From: Spiroplasma helicoides
GTDB taxonomy: Bacteria > Bacillota_I > Bacilli_A > Mycoplasmatales > Mycoplasmataceae
Reading direction: 5' to 3'
Assembly: GCF_001715535.1 (NCBI RefSeq)
Contig: NZ_CP017015.1
Coordinates: 1,240,001 to 1,304,000, forward strand
Length of the DNA: 64,000 bases
Part shown: in pieces, positions 20,334-30,647 of the stretch
How the letters are laid out: each line of letters starts with the position of its first letter
Numbering within the stretch: the stretch's first letter is position 1
Translations under genes and position numbers: made by a program
Notes under the pieces: model-generated
The model's database searches: none
What the model was told of the DNA's origin: nothing
What the model saw: only the letters and a program-made list of their open reading frames with translations

Positions 20334-22757
20334 CTAATTCCCCCTGTTTATGTTTGTTCAGTTACCACCAATTTTGATAGAACTTTGGTTATTGTTATTG
20401 TTGTTCATATGTATGTTGTCATTTATATTGATATTTTGTTTTTGTGAAAATTGTTGGGCCATTTTTTCAAGTCCATTTTCAATCTCATCTTTGCTTCTTG
20501 GGTCATTGCTGACAACTCGTCTTGCAAATGGTGAGTTAGCTATGTTGAATGTTGGTTCGGTTCTTCTATAAATTGGTGAGTTTGAATCATCTGCTAATAT
20601 AGCTGGATTAAACTCAACATCGCTCAGTCTAATATTTTTTTGTTCTTCTTCTTTTTTCTCCTGAGCTTTTTGTTCTTCTTCTCTTCTTTTTATGTTCAAA
20701 TCAACTCTTATTCTTATATTTGAATCTAGTTCGGGAACTTCTTGATCAGCAATTGAGTTTTGAAGTGTTTCATTTTTGAAACTAGGTTTACTCATAAAAT
20801 ATGATTCACTTTGAACATCTTGAATGTCTTCGTTTTTATAATTAATATCAATGTTTGGATTCATTTGTTGTTGCACCCCGTAACTTTTAACCATTGAAAC
20901 TGGTCTTTCCCTTACAAATGGAGCCGATTCAACATATTCATCTTTTGTTTCTTTTTGTAGCTCTATTGTTTCATCAAAGAAGCTATTATAGTTTGAGCTT
21001 GGTGGTGATGAGCTACTAAAGTCATTTTCCATCATATTTTTATTTTCATCGTAATTATCATAGCTTGGAGCATTAAAGAATTCTGGAACTACAATTTCAT
21101 CCTCAGTTTCTTCTCATGCAGCTTCAAAGCCTTGTACTGTTGCATTATTTGATTGAGAAATGTTATTCTCTACAATAGAGCTTTGAAATCTATTTTCAAA
21201 TAAATTATCAAATTTTGTTAAGCTTTCTAAATCATCGTTATCTATACTAATATTTGCATAATCTAAGACTTCTGCTTCAACACTTTTAACAACTGCCTCC
21301 ATAGATTTTTCAAAAACTATAGCATCCATTTGATCTAAAATTTTATGATGGTCTTCAGAGTCTTGCATTAGTTGATAAGTTGACTTATTAATTTCGAAAA
21401 CGAACTTAACTTGCCAAACTTTTTTAAATAAAAGTCTTACAAATTGAATAATCTCAGTGATAAACTCGAAACCAATTTCTTCAAATCCTACAAGTGTCAA
21501 TGGAATAACTTTTTCTTTTAAGTTGTAATCTTCAAATATAGCTTTAAACTCTTCTTTTATAGAACCAATAGGGTCAAACAAATCGAGTTCTTCCATAAGG
21601 TCATCAATATCTAAACCTGTTTTTCCATAGTGAGTTGCCGCCAAGAATAATGAAGTTCTTTCTCATAAAACTCTTTTGTCATCCAAAGATACTTCTGGTA
21701 AATAACCAATTATTTGTTTCAACAAATACAAGTAAGGTGAGCCATATAATTTTATTTCTTGCATGTCCAGCTCAACATTTTTATCTAAATCAAGCTTGTC
21801 TAGAAATTTTTTAGTAGTCAAGTGTACTCGAACATCTTCACCAATAAGCATATAGAATTGACCTTTTGTATTATTGTTATTTAAGTTATTTGCAAGATCA
21901 CTCAACTCCATATAGTTTCTTTTTACAATTTTATTTAAATCTTCCAACTTTAATTGTTTCGCATTTTTCAATTTAGAGATGTTTTTTTCTTCACTATTTA
22001 GGTTAATTGTGCTTAGCGGTGATTTTGGAAACTCAATTTGCGGTTCTTTTACACCAATATTTTCAGGTGGATTTAAATAGGAGTTTCTCATGTATTGTTG
22101 TGATGAGTTATTTTTTAAATTCTCAGTCGCATCATTAAATTGATTTAGGTTTTGTGGTCTTTGAGATGTTTGAGGCATACTACTTCCAAAACTTGATCAT
22201 TGGTGTTGATTAGTAGAACCTCCAGGAATTTGTGGACTAAATTGATTTAGGTTTTGTGGTCTTTGAGATGTTTGAGGCATACTACTTCCAAAACTTGATG
22301 ATTGGGGTTGATTAGTAGAACCTTCAGGAATTTGTGGACTAAATTGATTTAGGTTTTGTGATCTTTGAGATGTTTGAGGCATACTACTTCCAAAACTTGA
22401 TGATTGGGGTTGATTAGTAGAACCTTCAGGAATTTGTGGACTAAATTGATTTAGGTTTTGTGGTCTTTGAGATGTTTGAGGCATACTACTTCCAAAACTT
22501 GATGATTGGGGTTGATTAGATACATTTGAATTATTTGTATCAAAATTATTCATTGACATACCAAAAGGTGGTACAGACAATTTAGGAGAGTCATCTATTA
22601 TATTTTTAATAAAAGAAGGCATCAATCCTTTTTCTTGTGTGAAACCCATTTGAGCTCCCAGTTTTGAATACTTTTCTTTTTCTTTAGCAGCTTCCATTTT
22701 TGCTTTTTCATCATTTTCTTTCTGCTTTCTCATTCTTTCAAATGGATTTGTATACAT
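20334..22757 (-). CDS. 807-residue protein with N-terminal Pro/Gln/Ser repeats
   Basis: Not recognised. Residues 1-45 are Lys/Glu-rich, then GFTQEKGLMPSFIKNIID. Residues 85-210 hold about 3.7 copies of a 34-residue unit (NQPQSSSFGSSMPQTSQR...). Residues 240-560 look like a folded helical domain (for example HLTTKKFLDKLDLDKNVELD, then FLAATHYGKTGLDIDDLMEE). The rest is disordered and ends in an Asn run and GGNWTNINRGN. There is no signal peptide or membrane helix, so it is cytoplasmic. Four TGA Trp codons. AAGGAGGT precedes the ATG at 22757, the strongest ribosome binding site in the area. It is the first gene of a three-gene operon with the giant membrane protein and the nuclease-like protein; a partner or substrate of the membrane scaffold is a reasonable guess. 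Confidence 0.8.
22139..22512 (-). repeat. Tandem 102-bp in-frame repeats
   Basis: About 3.7 copies of a 102-bp unit; GGAATTTGTGG recurs at 22225, 22327 and 22429. They are nearly identical in DNA, so copy number may vary between strains. Confidence 0.9.
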
Positions 22758-22857
22758 AGAATTACCTCCTTTTCAATATACATATATTATATCACAAAAT
22801 TTTCATTTTTTTACTATAAATTGTTGCATTAAATATTTATCTTTGGTAATATATATG

Positions 22858-23370
22858 CTACCTTTTTTTCTTATTTAAGATTAAATCAACTATATTTGAT
22901 GGGCTATTTTCTAAATTTTCAGTAAAAAAACAATGATCCATATCTATAAATTCTTCTAAATCTTTCTTATTTTTTAAGTGTGGTTCATCAGAAATATTTA
23001 CGCTTGTAGAATAAATAGGTCCTACTTTTGTTATTATTTCTTTAATATCGTCTCTTTTAACAAGTCTTATTGCATAAGTTGTTTGTGAGTCTTTCAACTT
23101 AGAAATTACTGTTGTTGGTTCTTTAGAATTTAATAAGTCATTCGCTTCTTTAGTAAGGTCAATAAACCGCTTAGCTTGTTCCACATTAGCAACCAAAATT
23201 ATTAAAGGCTTATTTAATTCACTTTTTTTCATGTTGTTTATTTTATTTTGGTTATCAGTGATTGCCCTAGCACTTAAACCATAAATTGTATCAGTTGGTA
23301 AAATAATAACATCGTTCTTAATTAGTAAATTTATTGCCCTTTTAATTTGTTCTTCATTTAGTAATACCAT
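22858..23370 (-). CDS. tsaC: Threonylcarbamoyl-AMP synthase (TsaC/Sua5 family)
   Basis: Makes threonylcarbamoyl-AMP from Thr, bicarbonate and ATP, the first step of the t6A37 modification of ANN-decoding tRNAs. 170 residues, the short single-domain TsaC form. Conserved segments: LPTDTIYGLSA near residue 25, KPLIILV near 52, and STSVNIS near 120 that bind the substrates. The start at 23370 has AAGGGG upstream. It is separated from the tdk-prfA-prmC cluster by one membrane protein gene and a terminator, which recalls the Bacillus order in which the sua5 homologue follows prmC. Confidence 0.88.
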   Translation of the reverse strand: MVLLNEEQIKRAINLLIKNDVIILPTDTIYGLSARAITDNQNKINNMKKSELNKPLIILVANVEQAKRFIDLTKEANDLLNSKEPTTVISKLKDSQTTYAIRLVKRDDIKEIITKVGPIYSTSVNISDEPHLKNKKDLEEFIDMDHCFFTENLENSPSNIVDLILNKKKR

Positions 23371-23467
23371 GTTAGCCCCTTACTGTGTATACATTATACC
23401 ACAAAAATGTTATATATAATACACTACTTGCACTTAAAAATCAAACTAAATGTAAATTTTTTTAAAT

Positions 23468-23493
23468 AAAAAACCCTTTATTTAAAGGGTTTT
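23468..23493 (-). terminator. Terminator overlapping the 3' end of the membrane protein gene
   Basis: AAAACCCTTTA and TAAAGGGTTTT arms; the T run follows on the minus strand. The TAA stop codon (23482-23484) and the last codons form part of the hairpin. Confidence 0.85.
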
Positions 23494-24795
23494 ATTATTT
23501 TTGAAAATTTTTTTACTCTTGCTTGTTAACATTGTGAATGAAACACCAGTAAATGCTAGTGAAATTATAAGTAACGAAATATACTGTTCACCATATAATC
23601 ACGGATAACTAATATTACCATTAACAATGTTTTGACTTAAAAACGGAATAGAATCGACATATGGTTTGACTAACTCAGCTAAGTTATATTCATTTCACAC
23701 ATCCACTATTTTGTTTATTTCATATATTGTGTATGTATTAACCGCTAATACCAAAACTAACTCAGCAGCCATAATTGCAAATTGTGTTATAAAAAAGCTT
23801 TTACTTATATTTATTCTTTTTATATAAATTATTAAAAAGATACATATAGTGGCCGCTAAAAAACCCGTCGCAATCAATGGCAAATGACCTATGACAACAT
23901 ATGAAGCATCTATTTTGCTTGTTTTTTCATAAAATTCTGGTACCTCATTTTTTAAAAGAAATGATGCTATAAAAGTTCATTCCAACAAAGAAAATCCCAT
24001 TGAAGATTCAGACTCTAATATTATTATAAAAATAAGCTGCGGTATAAAAACCAGCATAGAGCATATTAATAATCATAAACTAATATTTTTATTTGTATTT
24101 CCAGTTATTTTACCTACGAAAGCACCAATTTTACCATAACCAACACTATTAATTGTTGATGTTTTGTTTGTCTCTTCAACATTAACTTCTTTAGATGAAA
24201 TACTACTATTAAACATTGAAAACTGGATCATAATAACCATTATTTGGAAAATGCAAATAAGTCAACTAAATATATCACTGCTTCATTTAAAATTTCAACC
24301 TTCTGAATAGTTTTGAGCATAATAATTTATTATGCTGTTAAATTCCTTGTCATCAGTGGTTTTCATATTTTTTATATATGTATATATATCATAAAATCTA
24401 GAGTAATTATATTCAGATAATGTAAAAAATAAACTTGAAGCTAAAAAGATGGTTATCATTCAAGCTAGAAAAATATTTTTTAGTATTTTATTTTTTGCGT
24501 GTTTTTTAAAGATTAAAGAAATAAAAATTAAATGTCCAATTGATAATATAAATAAAGAAAAGCCGAGTCATAAAAAAATAGTCATTGGTAATGGTGTTGG
24601 TAAAATATTTGAATCTAATTTTGATGATATCAAATCAAAATTATCTTCATACATTGCAAAATTAGGATTTGCATAAAAAATACCTATAAAAGTATAAGAA
24701 GGGAAGAAAACCAAAAGAAAAATAGTGCATCTTATAATTGCTTTTCTGATTTCTATTCCTTTTTTTTCTACTGTAGCTTCTGATTTATTTTTCAT
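23482..24795 (-). CDS. Hypothetical multi-pass membrane protein
   Basis: 437 residues, not recognised. There are about eight hydrophobic segments: one near residue 30 (FLLVFFPSYTFIGIFYA), others in the middle and the C-terminal third, separated by polar loops rich in Asn and Ser; a basic tail KSKKIFKNN ends it. Many Trp are TGA. AGGAG lies upstream of the ATG at 24795. It is downstream of prmC by 31 bp on the same strand, so it is probably the last gene of the rpmE-side operon, which ends at the terminator embedded in its stop codon. No transporter signature is visible. Confidence 0.7.
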
Positions 24796-24826
24796 GTAAC
24801 TCCTTGCTATTTATGACAAAATAGCG

Positions 24827-25618
24827 TCAATTATTAAAGTAGTCTTTTTTAAATTCTACATTATATTTTACACTCAAATGTTTAAAAATGCTTTCTATTG
24901 CTTGTTTTTGTTCATAACCAAATTCACATATAATTACAATTTTTGGGTTTAATTTATAAAGTTTAACTATATTTTGTTCTAGCAATTTGTAAAATTTTAA
25001 TCCATTTTCCTCTGTAAATAATGCTTTTTTCGGTTCATACTTTAATGTTTTTATATCCACATTGTTATCATCATAAGCAATGTATGGTGGATTAATTAAG
25101 ATAAAATCAGGTACAACTTTTTTATCAAAAATAGGTTCCAAAAAATCTCCTAGGTAAACATCAGCTTTTATATCAAATTTTTCCAAATTTTGCTTTGTGA
25201 CCTCCAAGGCTTTAGAAGATATGTCTGTTAAAAATAATTTAATTGATGGTTCAGCTAGTTTCAAACTTATACCAATGCAACCCGAACCACAACAAATGTC
25301 AATCACTTTTTTATTTTTGATTTCATATTTGAGAGTTTCTTCAATCAATAGTTCTGATTCAAACCTAGGTATCAAAACGTTTTTATTAACTATAAATTCA
25401 TTTTTATAAAAAAACTTATATCCTAATATATATGCTAAAGGTATATGATTTTGAAACTTTTTTAAGATAATAAAAAAAGAATCTAATTCTGATTCATTTA
25501 AATTTATTTGTCCAAAAGAATTAAAGTCACTATTTTTTTTGATATAAATAAGAATTTCTCTAAATGAAGTTTTATCAAACACTTCATAATACTTTAAATA
25601 TAGTTTATGAGCGTTCAT
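24827..25618 (-). CDS. prmC: Release factor glutamine methyltransferase
   Basis: Methylates the Gln of the GGQ motif in release factors, raising termination efficiency. 263 residues. The SAM-binding part shows DICCGSGCIGISLKLA, and the catalytic NPPY motif appears in FILINPPYIAYDD. The start ATG overlaps the prfA stop codon (TAATG), so its translation is coupled to that of its own substrate. The N-terminal helical domain (about residues 1-75) is present but diverged. The pairing with prfA is the same as in Bacillus and E. coli. Confidence 0.95.
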   Translation of the reverse strand: MNAHKLYLKYYEVFDKTSFREILIYIKKNSDFNSFGQINLNESELDSFFIILKKFQNHIPLAYILGYKFFYKNEFIVNKNVLIPRFESELLIEETLKYEIKNKKVIDICCGSGCIGISLKLAEPSIKLFLTDISSKALEVTKQNLEKFDIKADVYLGDFLEPIFDKKVVPDFILINPPYIAYDDNNVDIKTLKYEPKKALFTEENGLKFYKLLEQNIVKLYKLNPKIVIICEFGYEQKQAIESIFKHLSVKYNVEFKKDYFNN

Positions 25619-26709
25619 TAGCTTGATTGTTCAATTTGTTGAGCTATTAATTCTTTTTGTGCGTTATTAATCAATTCTGTAATTAATTCGTCAATATTAC
25701 CTTCCATAACTTGGTCTAATTTATTTAAACTCAAGTTAATTCTATGGTCAGTTACTCTATTTTGTGCATAGTTATACGTTCTAATTTTTTCACTACGAGC
25801 ACCTGACCCAACCGCATTCTTACGCATATTAGCAGCTTCTGAGTTTTGTTTTTCCAGTTCAGCCTCGTAAACACGTGCTCTTAACATTGTCATAGCTTTA
25901 TCTTTATTATCATGTTGACTTCTTCCATCTTGTGATGCTGCAACAATTCCTGTGGGTATATGTGTAATTCTAACAGCTGAATCTGTTGTGTTAACGTGCT
26001 GTCCACCTGCCCCACTAGATCTATATGTATCAATTCTTAAATCAGATGCTTTAATTTCAACTTCTACATCACTAATTTCTGGTAAAACAGCAACGGTTGC
26101 TGTAGATGTTTGAATTCTTCCTTTAGATTCTGTTTTAGGTACTCTTTGTACTCTGTGTCCACCTGATTCAAACTTCATTTTAGAATAAACGTTTTCACCT
26201 TTTACCATAAAAGATATTTGACTAAAACCACCTGCTGTGGATTCATTTTGGTCTAAAACATCTATTTTTCAATTATTTTTTTCAGCAAACTTAGAGTACA
26301 TTCTAAATAAATCACCAGCAAAAATATTTGCTTCGTCTCCACCAGCTGCCCCCCTAATTTCAAAAATAACGTTTTTGTCATCATTAATATCTTTTGGAAG
26401 TAATAATAACTCAAGTTCTTGTTCTATTTTTTCAATTTGGATATTTGCTTCTTCTAATTGCATTTTTGCTAAGTCTCTCAATTCGGGATCTTTTTCTTTA
26501 TCCAAAACTTCCTTAGCATCATTAATATCTGCTTCTACTTTTTTATATTCTATATATTTGTTAGCTTTTTCTTCTAAGCTTGCTCTTTCCTTATTAAGAA
26601 CAGTCATTAACTTAATGTCTTTAAGAGTGTCATCTTTTTGTAATTCCAAATCAATTGTCTCAACTCTTTTTAAAATAACATCAAGTGCTTCAATTGTTTT
26701 TTTGTTCAT
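25618..26709 (-). CDS. prfA: Peptide chain release factor 1
   Basis: Recognises UAA and UAG and triggers peptide release; with UGA reassigned to Trp it should be the only stop-codon factor needed. 363 residues. The catalytic loop [14 protein letters not shown] and the preceding tip region are intact. The ATG at 26709 follows GGGAG by eight bases; a GTG at 26718 overlaps that site and is rejected. It lies 15 bp after tdk and overlaps prmC by one base. One TGA Trp is present in the middle. Confidence 0.97.
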
Positions 26710-26724
26710 ATTAAACACTCCCTT

Positions 26725-27318
26725 TTATTCTGGTTTTATGTAACAATGTCTACATCTAGCTTCATATTTTTCGTTTGCTGATAAAAGTACAAGTGGTTCA
26801 TCCGCCTTTGCAGGAACACCTCCAACAATTCTTTGTGTTCTACTAGCGTTTCCACCACATACATAACAAATTGATGTTAGCTTATCAACATATTCCGCTT
26901 GTACTAATAATTTATCTACATTTTGAAATGGATCATTTCTATAATCTTTATCCAATCCATTCGCAACTACGATAATTCCTTTATCTGCGATTTCTGATAA
27001 AACATCCACTATATCTGTATCTAGGAATTGAACCTCATCTACACCTATTATTTTTACATCTTTGTCTCTAAACACATGCTCTCTCAACTCATTGCTATTT
27101 TTCACCCTTATTGCTGGTAATTCTAATCCTGAGTGAGAAGTTACATTATCTTTTGAATATCTATTTTCCATAGCTGGTTTAAAAACTAAAACTTTTTGTT
27201 TTGCATATTCATACCTTTTAAGTCTTCTGATGAACTCTTCTGTTTTACCAGCAAACATACAACCAGTTATAAGTTCAATTCAGCCCCTTTTGCTATTTGG
27301 ATTAATTCTATAGCTCAT
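26725..27318 (-). CDS. tdk: Thymidine kinase
   Basis: Phosphorylates thymidine for salvage. 197 residues, type II tetrameric family. The P-loop is GCMFAGKTEEFIR near residue 19, VDEVQFLD is the Walker B-like region, and a zinc site is formed by CYVC...CRHC near the C-terminus. The ATG at 27318 is preceded by AGGAGAAGATT and gives MSYRINPNSKRGWIELITGC, with Trp as TGA. It is the third gene of the rpmE-side cluster, directly before prfA, as in Bacillus. Confidence 0.96.
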
Positions 27319-27349
27319 AATCTTCTCCTGTTTTGTTATCCAAAAATAA

Positions 27350-28309
27350 TTATAGTTGATTATCTACCAATTTTTTAAGGTCTTTTACAATATTTTCAAT
27401 TTCGCTTCAATTATTTAATTTTGCTCCGGCAGCAAGCCTATGCCCACCACCATTATGAAGCGCAGCAACTTCATTGATTGAGTAACTGCGTGATCTAATA
27501 GAAACTTTTATGAGATTATCGTCCTTAGATTCATAAGCAATAAATCATATATTTATTTCCTTTATATTAGCCATAGTTGATTGTGCCAATTTATATTGTC
27601 ATTCTAATAAATCAAAATTTTTATAATCTTCTTCATCAATTAATATATATGCAATAGGGTAATTATCAACTAGTACAGCTTTACTAAAAGCATAAGATAA
27701 TCATTTTGCTACTTTAAAATCACGTATATATATATCTTCATATACCTTTATGATGTCAACTCCACATTCAACCAAATATTTTGCAACATTGAAAGTTTCT
27801 GCATTTGTTTTTTCAAATAAAAATCTTCCAGAATCCGTTATCAAACCATAATAAAGATGAGTTGCACCATGTAAGCTTAATTTAAAATTATTCATCATTG
27901 CTCAAGAAGTAATTACTTGTGTACAAGCTATTGCACTATCATCAACAACTTTATTTTGAGAATATTCTTCCGCGTCTGGGTGATGATCCAATTTAAAAAT
28001 CTCTTTAACTAATTCTTTATATTCAAAGTCTACTCTTGCAAAATTACCTGTGTCAACAGTTATCAAAATAGAATTCTTGATTATTTCGTCGGTAAGTTTT
28101 GATTCATCTTCAAATGATTCATTTTTTTTGTTTATTATTGAACCAACAATGTAGACGTTTTTGTTTTTAAAATTGTTTTCAATTATATCTTTTAATCCAA
28201 TCGCACTCCCTTGCGCATCTCAATCTGGCTGAACATGTTTTGCAATAATTATGTTTTCGTATTCATTTATTTTTTGTATTAATAAATTTGATTGTTCTGT
28301 TGAAATCAT
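27350..28309 (-). CDS. DHH/DHHA1 phosphoesterase (NrnA-like)
   Basis: 319 residues. The DHH domain starts with HVQPDWDAQGSAIGL (the D-x-D-A-x-G-S metal site) and contains LDHHPDAEEY; the DHHA1 domain ends with GGGHRLAAGA. Members degrade nanoRNA oligonucleotides, pAp or cyclic dinucleotide breakdown products; the exact substrate cannot be told from sequence. AGGGGG precedes the ATG at 28309 and overlaps the stop codon (TAG) of the previous gene, so the genes are coupled. It follows the pseudo-ABC protein by eight bases. Confidence 0.88.
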
Positions 28310-28317
28310 ATTTCCCC

Positions 28318-30177
28318 CTAAAGTATTTCTAAAATAGCATCTTCTGAAAAATAAACACTTATAGATTTTTTAGATTCAATCTTTTCACTTGAATAGAAAA
28401 ACAATTTATGTCCATCATCACATTGCATTTGATATACTTTTTCATCTCTAAACTCTGTGGTTGGTTGAACTTTACCCTTCACTTCAATATATTGACCTTC
28501 AATTTTTCTTTTGCTAGTTGAAATTGACAACGGATTTAATAACAATTGACCTTTCTCGTGAAACTTTGAGTTTGTAGTTTTAATTTTATCATTGAAGATG
28601 AATAAATGTTTTTCGTTATAGCTATATGGTATTCTGTTTTTATTATGAAATACTCCGCTTCCAAATGTGTTTCATTTTGATTTTAATAACATATCAAAAG
28701 ATAATTCTGTTATTTGTGCTTCTTCTACCAAAAATAGCTTTTGTTTTAAATCATAAATATTTTCTAAATTTTTCTCCATAAAAATAACGCAAAACTTTTT
28801 ATTAATTATTTTTAGGTTTTTTAAAACATTTATGAGTTCATCATAATCAGTTTTTGATAAATTAGATAAAGAGTTATATAAAATAATGTTATATTTTTTC
28901 AAGTATATAGATTCTAAGATTTTTAAATAAATAGAATATAGTGCACTAACTTTAAATGTTTTAACACCTAAACTAAAATTCATTCCCAACTCTTCAACTG
29001 TTGAGTTAATTCATATTGTTGCTTGTTTAGATATAGTTTCAATCTTACTTTTGTATTCTTTTAACTCTTTATTAAAATTCTTTTTATTTCCAAATTCTAC
29101 TTCACCACTTAGTAAAGATTGATGATATTTATGAATAATTTCAACAATTTTACCTCTTATCATCGTTGACTCGTCGCTTAGTCCTTCGAAAAACATTTTT
29201 TCTTGTTTTTGCTTAAACTCAAATCTTTGATCAATTGACAATTGTCTTCAAGAAAACATGTCGTCTATTTTTCTAAACTTTTTATATTTTTGATTATCTA
29301 CTTTTGATAATTCAAAAAATATTTGTTTTTTTAGACCATTTATAGTAAATCTGTTTTTTGACAATTTTCTTTTTATGGTGCTTATTTTTAAATCTATTAT
29401 TTTTAATTGTTTTCTAATAACAAAATTATGTTGTTTAAATGATAATTCTTTTGCTTTTTTTCTAACTTTTTTATCTTTACTTTTTTTAGCTTTATATTGA
29501 CAAGTACATAGAGAGTTCAAATCAATAAATGAATAAACTTTATCTCACAAACTTTGTAAAAATGTTTGTAACAATTCTAAATTATTGTTGTTTTCAACTA
29601 AATAATAGTAATCTTTTAAAATTATTAGAATGTGTTCTGATATTTCGTCAATATTATCATTTAGCTTATTTTCATTAAAACTAATAATTTGTTTTAAAAA
29701 TTCGTTAAGTCATTGTTCTTCAATCTCACATGAGTTGCTAATAAACTTTTCTACCATCTTATCAACTTTATCTCTCATTTCCAAATCAGTCTTGTTACTT
29801 TTTGAAGTAGCAAATGAAAGGTATGAAAACTTTGTATTATAGTAATTAATTTTAGCCTGGTTGTAAAAATCTTTATTAAATAAAAGAGAACTGTGTAACC
29901 AAAACTTTTCAGGTCACTTTCTAAAGAAACGATTACCGGCTTTTATAATTGCTAACTTTTTTTTAGTTCAAAGTCTATTAACTTTATCATAACCATCAAC
30001 TTTAAAGGTTCCACTATCTACCAAATATCTACCTTCTAAAATCTTTTTAAACTGTTTTAAAAGTTTGGCTTCACTAGAAACAATAGTAGTCATATTTCCA
30101 CTATTAACCTCAAAATTAATTAATGGAGGAATAACTTTTTTATTTACAAATCTAGCGTTTTTTATTGAATAACTCAT
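28318..30177 (-). CDS. Degenerate ABC-ATPase-like protein with large helical insertion
   Basis: 619 residues in one frame with seven TGA Trp codons. It keeps the outline of an ABC ATPase, but the motifs are eroded: the Walker A position at residues 32-42 reads IVSSEAKLLKQ, followed by family-like KKILEGRYLVDSGTFKVDG; the signature position near 400 reads NFSLGVKTFKVSALY; Walker B near 431 reads IILYNSLSNLSKTDYDEL; the His-switch position reads VIFMEKNLENIY. Residues 70-395 are a long Lys-rich helical insertion. The last 75 residues are beta-rich and resemble the TOBE-like tail of importer ATPases. ATP binding seems lost, which suggests a structural or regulatory role. It sits between rpmE and the DHH gene. 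Confidence 0.65.
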
Positions 30178-30225
30178 TATTTACCTCCCACTTTTAATAT
30201 TGTATAACAAATCTATTTTCTAAAC

Positions 30226-30252
30226 AAAAAAACCAGTTTCCTGGTTTTTTAT
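30226..30252 (-). terminator. Terminator of rpmE
   Basis: AAAACCAG and CTGGTTTT arms with a four-base loop and a T run on the minus strand, just past the rpmE stop codon. Confidence 0.85.
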
Positions 30253-30260
30253 AATAAAGA

Positions 30261-30548
30261 CTATTTTTTGTCTTTTGCTTTTTTTGCATTTTCTTGTTTT
30301 TGTGCTTCACTAATAGCTTTTTTTTGCGCTGCCATAGCTTCTTGTTTAACAAATTTTTCCTTAAACTTCTCTACTCTACCCTCTGCATTTGCAAAAGATT
30401 GTTTACCTGTGTAGAATGGGTGACAGTTTGAGCAAGTATCTACTCTCACTTCTTCACCTCTAGTTGATCCTGACATAAATTCATTAGAGCAAGTAGTACA
30501 AACAAACTTAGTTTCAAAATATTTTGGATGTATATCTAATTTTGGCAT
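30261..30548 (-). CDS. rpmE: 50S ribosomal protein L31
   Basis: 95 residues, the zinc-binding C+ type: CTTC at residues 17-20 and CSNCHPFYTGKQ at 38-49 supply four Cys. The family core ends near residue 66; about 30 extra residues, rich in Lys, Ala and Gln (VKQEAMAAQKKAISEAQKQ), form a helical tail not found in the typical protein. AAGGAGAG precedes the ATG. It is followed by a terminator, so it is read separately from the genes further along. Confidence 0.96.
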   Translation of the reverse strand: MPKLDIHPKYFETKFVCTTCSNEFMSGSTRGEEVRVDTCSNCHPFYTGKQSFANAEGRVEKFKEKFVKQEAMAAQKKAISEAQKQENAKKAKDKK

Positions 30549-30647
30549 ATCTTCACTCTCCTTATTGAAATAAAAACCTTTAAGTTCAATACAAGAATAA
30601 TATTAACATATTTTTAAAAATATTTACTAATTTTGATAAATTAAATA

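Noticed and set aside
22139-22512. CRISPR-like repeats
   Set aside because: 102-bp units without spacers, encoding a continuous repeat protein.
30600-30647. Terminator after lipoprotein A
   Set aside because: ATATTTTTAAAAATAT is AT palindromic but has no convincing stem strength or following T run.
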